The notes below the pieces were generated by a model that saw nothing but the letters and a program-made list of their open reading frames with translations, had not been told where the DNA came from and did no database searches. A program made the translations under genes and the position numbers. A stretch of 64,000 nt of DNA from Mayamaea pseudoterrestris (Eukaryota; Bacillariophyta; Bacillariophyceae; Sellaphorales; Sellaphoraceae), in assembly GCA_027923505.1 (NCBI GenBank), contig BROI01000028.1:186001-250000 (forward strand), read 5' to 3'. Shown piece after piece: positions 30,428-40,700 of this stretch. Positions within the stretch are counted from its first letter, which is position 1. Every line of letters starts with the position of its first letter.

Positions 30428-32344
30428 CTACACCATTGCAACCTCAGATGAGCCTTCACCAAGTAAGTAATATGTACATTTCTGGTGCAAGTGCTCGCGA
30501 AGAATTGGCTTGGTGAGAAATTCGGTCACACCAGCCTCAATGGCATCTTGCTTGCTGGCATCTACGGCGCAAGCAGTCAATGCCAGGATTGGAATATCCA
30601 ACTTGCACGCCCTAAGTATCCTCGTGGCTTGGCAGCCGTCAAGAATAGGCATTGATAGATCCATAAGAATCATGCCAAAGTGAGTCGCATTGGGCAGTTT
30701 GGTGACGTTACGAGACTTCATCATAATGTCGACTGCTTGCTGGCCATCTTCGGCTAGCTCGTATTCGAGATTAAAGTTCGACATCATTCGGGCGAGTAGC
30801 TTCCTGTTGACATGATTGTCGTCAACAATCAAGACTTTATTCACTTGAGAGTCGATATTAAACAAGTCAAGGCTTGGTTTTCGCTTGTGCGCGGCACTAT
30901 TAACGACAGGTTTATCTGCGATGATAAGTCGGCCATACGCTGTATCGAACGAAGCGTCTAACAAGGATGTCGACTCCTTCACAGCCTCTCTGGGACGGTC
31001 TTCTATTGCAACAGTTGCTTGTGTCTTGCAGAGTGCTGCCGGGGAAAATGTGGTCTGGTCTGCTCCTACTTCAAGGCTTTCTTTAAAATGCAATGTCTGA
31101 AGCTCTGGAAGGACATGAAGTTGGATGTAAATTGTGAATTTGCTCCCGATGGCTTCCGTGCTTGCGACATGGATGGTACCACCCATCTTTCGAGCAAGCT
31201 TGGATAAAATCGCCAAGCCCAATCCAGTGCCACCATGCACCCGATATTCTGTCAGCTTCGACCAAGAGTATGGGACAAAGATTCGTTCAAGAAGGCCGTG
31301 CGATATACCACAACCCGTGTCACTGACTTCAATTTTCAACACACAAACATTCGCCGCTTCCACCGAGGTGCCGCTCGTCCCTTCTTCCGCGCTGAGAAGT
31401 CGCAAGGCGGACTCGTCGTCATGCGTACTGGCAAATGTTGTTTCCGAAGAGTCCGTGGGCTTGTCACCGTCGAAGACCAGCTTGTTCACGCCTTTGTCGG
31501 CATTCGTGTTGATCCAATTCTTCTTGAGCGCTTCGTCGAAGCACACCATCGAAGCGGTAAACTCAATAACGCCTTCATCGGTGAACTTTGCTGCGTTAGA
31601 CAGCAAGTTGTATGCAATTTGAAGGATTCGCGCACTGTCTCCAAGCGCGACACTTGGAACGTTTGGGGCGATATGGCACTTGTATTGAACGCTGGGCTTT
31701 TGTCGTAACTGCATCTCCGTACTAGTACCGACCGACTCGAGCAGCTCTCGTAGATCAAACTCTTTCTCTTCGAGTTCTAGTCTCCCTGACTCGAGCTTGC
31801 TAATGTCAAGAACGTCGTTGACGAGTCTGACCATTAGGTGTGTCGACTGTTGGATGCTCGCTAGAGCGCGCTCTTGGTTCGGCAACAAATGCTCGTCCTC
31901 GAGGAACGCGCAAAAGCTAGTGACGGCGAACAAGGGATTACGAATCTCATGACACAGGAACGCCATGAAAGTGACCAATTTGCGCCTCGACTCCTCACTT
32001 TCTTCATTTAGCCGGCGTAGCTCCTGGATTCCTGCATCAAGTGAGCTCATTAGGTTTGGAACAAGTGGAACGAGATAGCAAGCTGTTGCCAGTGATATGA
32101 AGGCGGTAAACCAATTGATGATGAAAAATGCGTTCTGATTTGAAAATCCGAGACAGCGCATAAGATGCCCTGTGCCGCACAGGAAGATGAAGAGTGCAAA
32201 AAGGATCAGCAAGACCAGAATCTTGACCGGCATTGATGTGAGACGCGGATATCGATAAAGAGAAATCAATAACTGGATAGGTATCGAGAAGTATGCCACG
32301 GTTATAATCATGTCATCGACTCGCATTCCTCGCATTGATGCCAT
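30428..32344 (-). CDS. Hybrid histidine kinase with ethylene-receptor-type membrane domain
   Basis: 638 residues, single exon, ATG 32344. Three membrane segments (about 11-30, 39-66, 72-97) match the ethylene-binding domain: D11...AY18-FSIP and LC56-G-T-G-H60. They align with ETR1 Asp25, Tyr32 and the copper-ligating Cys65/His69. A coiled linker leads to the HisKA domain (phospho-His H132 in CHEIRNP) and an ATPase domain with NLLSNAAKF, VSDTGCGIS and GGTGLGLAI. A receiver follows with VDDN, phospho-acceptor D562 in LMDLSMP, then LTA and TKP. Every catalytic residue for a phosphorelay is present. There is no GAF domain, unlike plant receptors. An upstream exon adding the very N-terminus cannot be excluded. 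Ethylene sensing is an inference from the binding-site residues. Confidence 0.9.
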   Translation of the reverse strand: MASMRGMRVDDMIITVAYFSIPIQLLISLYRYPRLTSMPVKILVLLILFALFIFLCGTGHLMRCLGFSNQNAFFIINWFTAFISLATACYLVPLVPNLMSSLDAGIQELRRLNEESEESRRKLVTFMAFLCHEIRNPLFAVTSFCAFLEDEHLLPNQERALASIQQSTHLMVRLVNDVLDISKLESGRLELEEKEFDLRELLESVGTSTEMQLRQKPSVQYKCHIAPNVPSVALGDSARILQIAYNLLSNAAKFTDEGVIEFTASMVCFDEALKKNWINTNADKGVNKLVFDGDKPTDSSETTFASTHDDESALRLLSAEEGTSGTSVEAANVCVLKIEVSDTGCGISHGLLERIFVPYSWSKLTEYRVHGGTGLGLAILSKLARKMGGTIHVASTEAIGSKFTIYIQLHVLPELQTLHFKESLEVGADQTTFSPAALCKTQATVAIEDRPREAVKESTSLLDASFDTAYGRLIIADKPVVNSAAHKRKPSLDLFNIDSQVNKVLIVDDNHVNRKLLARMMSNFNLEYELAEDGQQAVDIMMKSRNVTKLPNATHFGMILMDLSMPILDGCQATRILRACKLDIPILALTACAVDASKQDAIEAGVTEFLTKPILREHLHQKCTYYLLGEGSSEVAMV

Positions 32345-33063
32345 TATAAAAGACCTGTGAAGGCGTAGCTTTTCTGGATGGGATGGGTAAGGGGCAATGG
32401 CCAGTAATGGGAGTAAGGGGCCTGCTGGAGAAGACTCAGTTTCCGTAGGATTGTTTCGCTCCTACGCAAAAGCACCGCCGCTCAAAATCCCTCGCTTCGT
32501 TTCAACGGTATGACTATAATGGGCAAATTGCAGTGTCTTTGTTTCGAGATGCATCAATATAGTCGCAGTAAAGCGAACGATCAACATGCCGCCCAAGCGA
32601 GGTTCTTGGAAGTTTGGGAGTGTTGAAGCGCGGAGATGTTATCGAAGGGCTTTATTTAAAATGAAGTCAAAGTTCTAAAGTGACTCATATTGAAGTTGAA
32701 CTTACGAAATGCATTAAGTAAATTTAGAAACTAACCAATAATGACGTGCATTGACATGCAGATCAGAACCGAAATGAAATGAAATATGAAACTTCAATAT
32801 CTGGCGTCTGATTATGTGAGTTGGTCGCCCAAAAAAAGGACGAGATGCGCTTCCTTGGCGTTCAAACCACGAGTCAAGTCCTCCCCGACGACGCCAGTAA
32901 GCGACTGAAGTCTACCGGTAGCAGGGATAACTATGTTCGATTAGCCTACGTCAAAGAAACAAAAGAAATATATGAATTGCTATGGTAGGAGTCGGCATGC
33001 TTCTCTCGTATGTCTCTGGCCAAGCATGGCTGCAGTGATTCAGGAAACACAGAGCACTCGTCC
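32345..33063. other. Gene-free spacer
   Basis: 719 bp upstream of the histidine kinase and downstream of the annexin gene. There are no frames of note, no RNA gene and no clear repeat. An AT-rich central part is probably promoter. Confidence 0.5.
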
Positions 33064-34231
33064 CTACCCCTGCTCCGGCCAAGCCGTATCTAGAACATGC
33101 AGCAACAAATCTCGGAAATTGCCTTTCACTTCAGATCGGACGCGATCGTGAACAGTTTTGCCATAAAGCTCAATATGAGCTGCCATGACATCTCCCATGA
33201 CCTCCTGCAAGCGAATGAGCGTGCACGTCAATAAGAGTTCATCCGTCCCAATGCCCTTGCATGCCGTCTTGATCAAGTTAGCCATGGCCTCGTACGGCTT
33301 AAGTTTCATCTCAATCAAGTGCACCGTTGCGTCTGCCAGGTTACCGTTAAGCTCCTTGGCCATTGCCTTGGCCAAAGTGTAGCCATACTTCTCCGAGTAG
33401 GCCCGGTCAATCGCCTGCAAGTGTTCCTTGAGCGACTTGGTCAAGATTTTAAATATTCCACGCTCCTCCGTACCCCATTTGCCTTGGCCCTTTTGATAAA
33501 TTTCCTCCGCATCTTCAATTGCCTTCTCCTTGGTGTGATGCTGCGGATCAAATGGATCTTGACCACCTTGAAGGGCACTAAAGACGAGAACCTCCATGTT
33601 ACCAGTGAGCTCGCTCGCTAGTACCTTGCCCTGTAATAAAGTCCGACAATCATGAGACACGAGTAAATCGCGCAGTATATTGCCAAAGATCAAAACTTAC
33701 GAGGTCTTTGCTGTACATGTCATAGTACCTGTTCAAAGAAATGATGAAATAAGTAGTATGAGCAGCAGTTAACGCAAACTGCTACAACACAATCATGACA
33801 CATGCAGCGAGCAAACCAACTCACGTCTTTTTCAAGAGCTCCAGCTCCTCATTCGTCCGTCCAACAAGAACGCTCCAAACAATATTAACATTGGCTCCAA
33901 CGCCCGCCGTGGCCTTGCGAATCATTTTGCATTCGGCCTTGTGCAAAGGCAAGGCGAGAAATCGCAACGCCAGTCCAAAGTTTCCACTAAATTCCTTCTT
34001 CATCAATTCCTCCAAATCTTGTTTATGAAGCTCCTTGTAGCGAATGTACAATTTGTATCGATCCGTCGCGTTGTGCTTCGCCAAGGCGTCGACAACCTTT
34101 TGCTTGTTGGCGCCCCATCCTTTGGTGGCATCGTGAATTTGCTGGCAGCAGTCGTCAATCTCTGGTCCGAATCCGTGATCAGGACTGAGATCTTGGCGCA
34201 TGACCATTTCGGGGTAGAGAGGAATCGGCAT
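33064..34231 (-). CDS. Annexin (four repeats)
   Basis: Three exons: 34231-33825, a 28-nt microexon 33728-33701, and 33630-33064; introns 96 and 70 nt, all GT-AG; 333 residues. The microexon encodes YYDMYSKDL within repeat two and restores the frame exactly. Four annexin repeats of about 70 residues are recognisable. Repeat four has the type-II Ca2+ loop KGIGTDE, repeat three has GKWGTEE, and repeats one and two have altered loops (KGWGANK, AGVGANV). Annexins bind acidic membranes in a Ca2+-dependent way, in vesicle traffic or membrane repair. There is no signal peptide. Confidence 0.92.
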
Positions 34232-34782
34232 GATACAGTCGTTGTGGATGCCAAACTAGTGATTGTAATTAAGAACGAGTCGAGAGTCCAGAGCTTTGTG
34301 TTAGCGCTAATCGTCGGCGATGAGGCAAGGAGCTGAGGTTGATTGATATATCCAACGATTGGCTTATCGTCAAGCAGTCCGCTTGGAAGATCTTATGCTT
34401 TGGTTGTAATGGCAAAAAGCAACGACCCTGCTCAAGGGTCAACGGGTCAATGATCTCGAAACAAGATCCAGATCCACGAATTTCTATTTCCGTGTCGCAC
34501 TGTTTCCACTTTTGTATCGCACTGGTGTTGAACGATCGTCATGCAAATCTGGCGCGGCAGCCAAACGAAGGAACGGCAAACGCCTTGCGCTGCCTTTGGT
34601 ATTCATCACTTTGTTTCAAGTACAAATCGGTTGCTACATTGCGTTTGTGTGCATAGTAGGCAAACACCGTATCTTGCATATAGTGCGATTAAGTAACCAG
34701 TCTAAGGAGTGATTTAGCAGAAGCTAAGCGATTCCTCTGCGCATCCAAAAGTCCTTCTCCATTGGCACTTTCTGAGGGCATC
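34232..34782. other. Divergent intergenic region (annexin / ether-lipid multienzyme)
   Basis: 551 bp containing both promoters. The multienzyme frame extends to a TTG at 34762, but the first ATG is 34783. Other short frames look random. No motif was identified. Confidence 0.5.
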
Positions 34783-37700
34783 ATGACATCGAACGCTGAT
34801 GCTGATGCCGACAAGGATCTTGATGCACCAACTATCCCATCCACCATGCAAGATCTTTTTGAGCAAGTGGTGGGTTGGATACGTGATACGCCAGTCACCG
34901 CAAACATGCAGCCATCCACCGACACCAAGCTCCGCATGTACGGCCTCTACAAGCACGTTCACGACGGTCCCTGCGTTGGCGAACAGCCTTCCGTGTTGCG
35001 CGTCGAGGCGCTCTACAAGTACAAGGCCTACAGGGCGTGCGAAATGTTGAAAAAGGAGGAAGCCATGGAGCAGTACGTTCAAGTGGCTGGTGCGCAAAAC
35101 AATTGGCTCGGGCATAAGATTTTAACGCACTATCAGTCTTGGTGCGCGGCGCACGGCAAGTATGCCACGTCGGCTGTCATACCAATCGCTTCAGACTCGA
35201 ATTCAATTGCAACCAAAATGCTCTCATTGCTTGGGATTCGTCCACTAGTGCCGCGGGGTCAACTCGATATATCCGTTTCCGACTTGCTCTTTGCCATTTC
35301 GTCGTGCTGTTCCCTCTCTGGGTCGTTGCGCTCCAAGGAGCAAGCCGTTCAAGACTTGTTCGCAAGCAGCAGCAGTGATACGCACCACGCAGTGGTGGGC
35401 TTGTCGGCTCGAACATTGATGGATCTATACTTTTGCGCCAAAAAGTATCCAAAGGGATCGCAACTCATCATGAGTCCGGCAATCAACGTTCCTGGTGTCG
35501 TCGCCGTGTTGAAGCACCACGACTTGGAGATTGTGGCGATTGACCTTCCAATGGACGCCAACGGACAAACGCGCATTTCTGTTGACTGCGATGCGATTGA
35601 AAGCGCCGTCACGGCCAAGACGGTGGCAATCATGGTGGTGCATCCGTTTGGCATGCCGTCGGCGAGCGACAAGGAAATGAGTCGACTGCGGAAACTCGCA
35701 AATGAGCAGAATCTAAGCTTGATGGAGGATTGTGCCGAATGCTTTACGGGATTATCAAAAGATGCCTTTCAGCCGAGCACTCTGGCCGACGTTAATTTTT
35801 ATTCGTTTGGATGGATCAAGACGGCAACCGCTCTTGGAGGTGGCGTGGCTCTCGTGAGCGATGACAAGATCGCAAAAGACATGAACAGGATACAGCATTC
35901 ATCATATCCGCTACAATCTACATGGGTCATTTTATGGAGAACTGTGAAGGGATTGTGGATCCATCTCATGACTGCATCGCCCGTTTTGTTCGCGCTGTTT
36001 GCATATGCTCTTAACTTGGTTGGCCTTGACCTGGACGCCGCCGTGTACGCAGTGATTCGAGGATTCTCGTCGCCGTCTCCCGCCGAAAGGCTACGTCAGA
36101 TACGCCAACGGCCATGCGCTGCCTTGCTATCCATGCTGAACAGACGGTTAAAGCAATCGCGCAACAATGTCGTTCCGTCTGTGGAAGCGAGGAAACGACG
36201 TTGCGAAACGGTTTTAAAATCATTGCGTACCAGCAATCCTGACACTGTCGGTCATCTGGATGACAGTTCAACCTTTTGGTTGTTTCCTATAATATCTAAG
36301 AATCCAAAACGCTTTTGTCAGGCGCTTCGGAAAAATGGATACGATGTGACGAGGGGCATGTCCCAGTTAAAGTGTGTGGATGACGGCCAGTCATGTCCTC
36401 GAGCGTCAGAATTGATGCAAAGTGCCGTATATTTACCCATTTCCAGTCGCAGCATGAGCGATTCGCAGCTTTGTCGTCTGACAGAATTGATACAAGCAGC
36501 AGAACCCGAAACGTCGAAGCCTCCGCTCAAAGCGTACAACACTTGGAGAGTCAGCTGGAAAACTGCTGTATTCGTCGGCGCAATGCTGGTGATGCTGTCA
36601 TCCCTACGATATACAATGCTCTTCTTTATAAATGTCTTCATACTGCTCGGCCTTCTTGCACTTGCAACTTCTGTGATACTCCGATGGAGCGTTTCTGATT
36701 GGTACCTAGACCATTCATCTAATTTTGTCAAGTATAGCCACTTGCTGACGGGTCATGACGAGCGCAAGTCGGACATTTCCAGTCGAAATGTGTTGAAAGC
36801 GATGGATGTGCTTAAAGTCCCAGCTAACTCATTGGGCGAAACGAGAAAAGTGTTTCTTACCGGATCGACTGGCTTTGTCGGGTCCAACTTACTACGCAAT
36901 CTTTTGCTGAATCGCAAGGAACTCTTGATCGAGTCCGTCACTCTCCTGTGTAGGTCAAAGCGTGGCCAATCGGCGAGGTCACGGGTAGACAAGCTCTTGA
37001 GTGAGCCTCAATTTTCCTTTTTGTCTGACGACGAGAAACTGTCGGCTGTTCAAGTTGTTGAAGGAGAAGTGTCAACGCCTAATGTCGGGTTGAGCGAGAC
37101 GGATTACAATGCAATAATAGAAGACTCAAAGTTTACCCACGTCATTCACTGTGCCGCCTCGGTCAGCTTTACTCAAGAGCTTCCCGATGCCGCACGGACG
37201 AATATCGCTTCTTCACTGCATCTTCAGAAGTTGACCGCTATGATAACGTCGGGCTCTGCTATTTTTGTCCACGTAAGCACTGCTTTTGTCCACGGCGGTG
37301 ATACCGGAACCGCGGCCGAGCCCTTGCCTGAAAAGCTTTACTCGCTCGGAAAGTACGACCCAGCGCGACTTTACTCCTCTATGCTTGGATCCCAATTTTA
37401 CGCTGCAAAGGCAATGCATGAACTCGGTTTTCACAATTCATATACTTTTAGCAAGTGCGTTTGCGAGCATCTACTATCAAGAAATTCTTGTGTACGAACA
37501 ATCATCATTCGACCTAGTATTGTTGGACCGGCCGTTGAATTGCCTTGGGAGGGATGGGCTGGTGCGAAGCCTTCCACGATTGTTGCTGCTGCTTGCTTAT
37601 ATATGGCCTACCAATGGAATCTCTGGTCGTTTGGCAATCACAGAGTTCCTTGCATTCCTGTCGACATTTTAAGTTCGTTCATTGTTGCCAAAGTTTTTGC

Positions 37701-40700
37701 AGTGGAACACATTGAGGACGCGTCGGAAATTCTTGTACCGTCGAGCGCGGATAGCGATTCGGCTAGATCTAGCGCAATCAGCTTCGAAAAGATAAAGCGA
37801 GCTGATAGCACTGCGTCGTCATCAAGTGACTCTTGGCCTGATTCAGCCGCGTCTCAGCATTCCCTTGATATATACAATGCAGCCTGGAATGGTGCATCGC
37901 CCGAGTCGTCGTCTTTTACATGGATTGACTACGCTGCGGCAATATGTCAAGTTGGTGCTATCACCGGCTATTTCTCCAGACCAACTGCCTTCGTCAGTCT
38001 GGGCTTTGCAAAAAGGATTGTTCCCTGGGCATCATTTTCTATAAATTCCTTCCGTCGGCTTCATGCTCTTGTTGTTGATATACCTTTCAATACGATAAAA
38101 AAGATGGGAAACTTTTTTGGATATGATACGTCGCTCATGAAAAAGTTGCACCCGTTTCTGGAGTTGCCACTTCTCTTCTATCCGTTTATGAATTCCAAAT
38201 TTTATTTTGATTCTGACTTGACGGCGCCAGTCGAATTAAATGGGCAGCGATACATGTTTAGCTGCACTGCCGCGGCTCATCGTTTTATGGTCAATGACAG
38301 AAACAATACGTCGGAAAACTCTGCGAAACCATTTCTAGGTTCAACCGACAAGATTTATTCCTGCCGGATAGCGGGCTCACTTCATCAGCAAACCTGTCCC
38401 GATGCTTGGTGGGCCTTGACGCAGCCCGAAGGCGGCTACTTTACGCGATTTGCAGGATGGATAATAGTCAAGATTTTAAGAGCCACTTGCACCGAAGTAA
38501 CAGTTGATGTGGATTCGTTTCGATCAATAATCACGCATTTGGAAAACGAAGCAGAGCCAATGACGGTCATACTCGCTCCGACGCATCGGTCCTTCATGGA
38601 TTTCATAGTCTTAAGTTATGCTCTATTTGCTCTCCCTGAATTAAAGGTGAAAATCCCTCACATCGCTGCCGCGGACGACTTTGAGAGACTCCCTTACATC
38701 GGGTGGCTGGCGACACGCTTAGGGGCCTTTTTTGTTCGAAGAGGGAGAAAGCATAAAGACCCAAAGTTGCGGGATAACCTGTCGTCAATTACGAATTCGG
38801 CTACGCATCATAGCCCTTTCATAGAGGTTTTTATCGAAGGGACAAGAAGTAGAGACCGACGATTTCATCGTCCGAAAACTGGTTTCTTGCGCTGCATTCA
38901 GAATCAAGGCCCGATTGTGGTAGCTCCAATTACCATCAATTACGAGCGTGTTCCTGACCAGCATGCCTTGGCTGCTGAGGCGACAGGAGGACTAAACAAG
39001 GGTTTGAACGTGTTTTCTCTAATCAACTGGCTTCGTCGAGTATCGGGTGGAAAAGTGCGTCTGGGGCGCATTCATATTGCCGCGTGCCAGCCTATTTCTG
39101 CTACGGACGGTAGCAACCAGCTTGATGCGCGCATTTTAGCCGATATGATTCAGTGCAGACAACAAGAGCAAGTTTGTATATCGGACTATCATATCAAAGC
39201 CGCATCCAGCTTGCTAAAATTAAAAGTTGAGACTGTGGAGGATGCAATGCGACGTGTGGACTGCAAATTCTGGCCTAAGACAAATGCTGGATCGTCGCTG
39301 CTAGACGTTCCTACTGACGAAACTGAGCTTCTGACTGTCTTACTACAAGCAAGTCCAACTCTGTCCAAGCTCTTTGTCGAGTCGCATCCAAATTGGTCAA
39401 ATTGGCTGAACCGTTTGAACGAAACAACTTTAGACGAATCACTGCGCGGAGTGGACTCGGTGCGTCAAATTATTGACAGCTTAGTGCCCATGTTCGACGA
39501 GGCCGATCGATGTACCGGAGAGGCTCTACGAATATTAACGGAAAAAGGCTTTTCGAACCCGAAACCTGAGCATGCTTTGCAGAAAACGCTGACATTTAGC
39601 AACAAGTTGCCTCATGGACTCATCCGAGCTTCATTGGCAATGAAATTACATGGGTCTTTGGTCACGTACGATGAGACCATGCCTTATTTCAGCGACGGAG
39701 CAGTAGCGAAACAAAGAATACCAAACTCGGACGAATCGCTTGGCTTCTGGGGCTTTCACGATTCATCTTTTGTCGTGCAAACGGATAGCCAAGGTTCCCC
39801 GTTCGTAACCATGCAAGGCAAACGATACACTCTTAGCAACGCTCGTATGAGGAAGATACTGCCGTTTATACAGGAGGAGATGAATGTCAAGGTAGATCTT
39901 TTCCGTGAAGCGTTTCTTGACAATGAAAAGATTGCATTTCCTGGCTGCTGCATCGTCGCGGAAGACCTTGAGCTCCTAAAACCAACCTGTTTGTCGGTTA
40001 CATATGAAGAAAGAGTTCGTCATGGAACCGGTCATTGCCAAGAGGACGTGTTCGCAATCCGCAGCGGCCACTTACCTCGTATTCCGGATCTTGTTGTATG
40101 GCCAAAAACTCAGGCGGAAGTCCAAAGCATTGTTCGCCTTGCCAAGGAAAAGTCTTGGTGCCTTATACCGTTCGGCGGAGGAACAAACGTTTCGCTTGCG
40201 ACTCGTTGTCCATCCCTTGAAGTTGAACCTCGTCCTATTGTGTCCGTCGACATGAGAAAAATGTCCAAGATACTCTGGGTCGACGAAGAGAATGGCCTAG
40301 CTCGCGTTGAGGCCGGTATTACTGGGCGTCATTTGGTGGAGCAAATGGCACAGCGGGGGTATACAATTGGGCACGAACCGGATAGTATTGAATTCAGCAC
40401 TCTTGGTGGTTGGGTTGCTACAAAAGCCAGCGGTATGAAGCGTAACAAGTACGGCAACATTGAAGATATCGTCAAGGCTGTTCGTGTGATTGGCCCGAAC
40501 GGTGTCTTGCAACATGGCAGTGATGGAGAAGTTGTCTGGGGACGTGAAGCAAGCGGCATGGATCTTTGCTCGGTCATGTTTGGATCAGAAGGGTGTCTCG
40601 GAATTATAACGAGCGCCACGCTACGAATTTGGCCAGAGCCTGAAGTGAAAGACTACGATGGCTTCATCTTTCCAGACTTTGAAATGGGTGTTCGCTTCGC

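Noticed and set aside
34762-34782. TTG at 34762 as start of the ether-lipid multienzyme
   Set aside because: Eukaryotic start should be ATG; the first in-frame ATG is 34783 and loses only seven residues.
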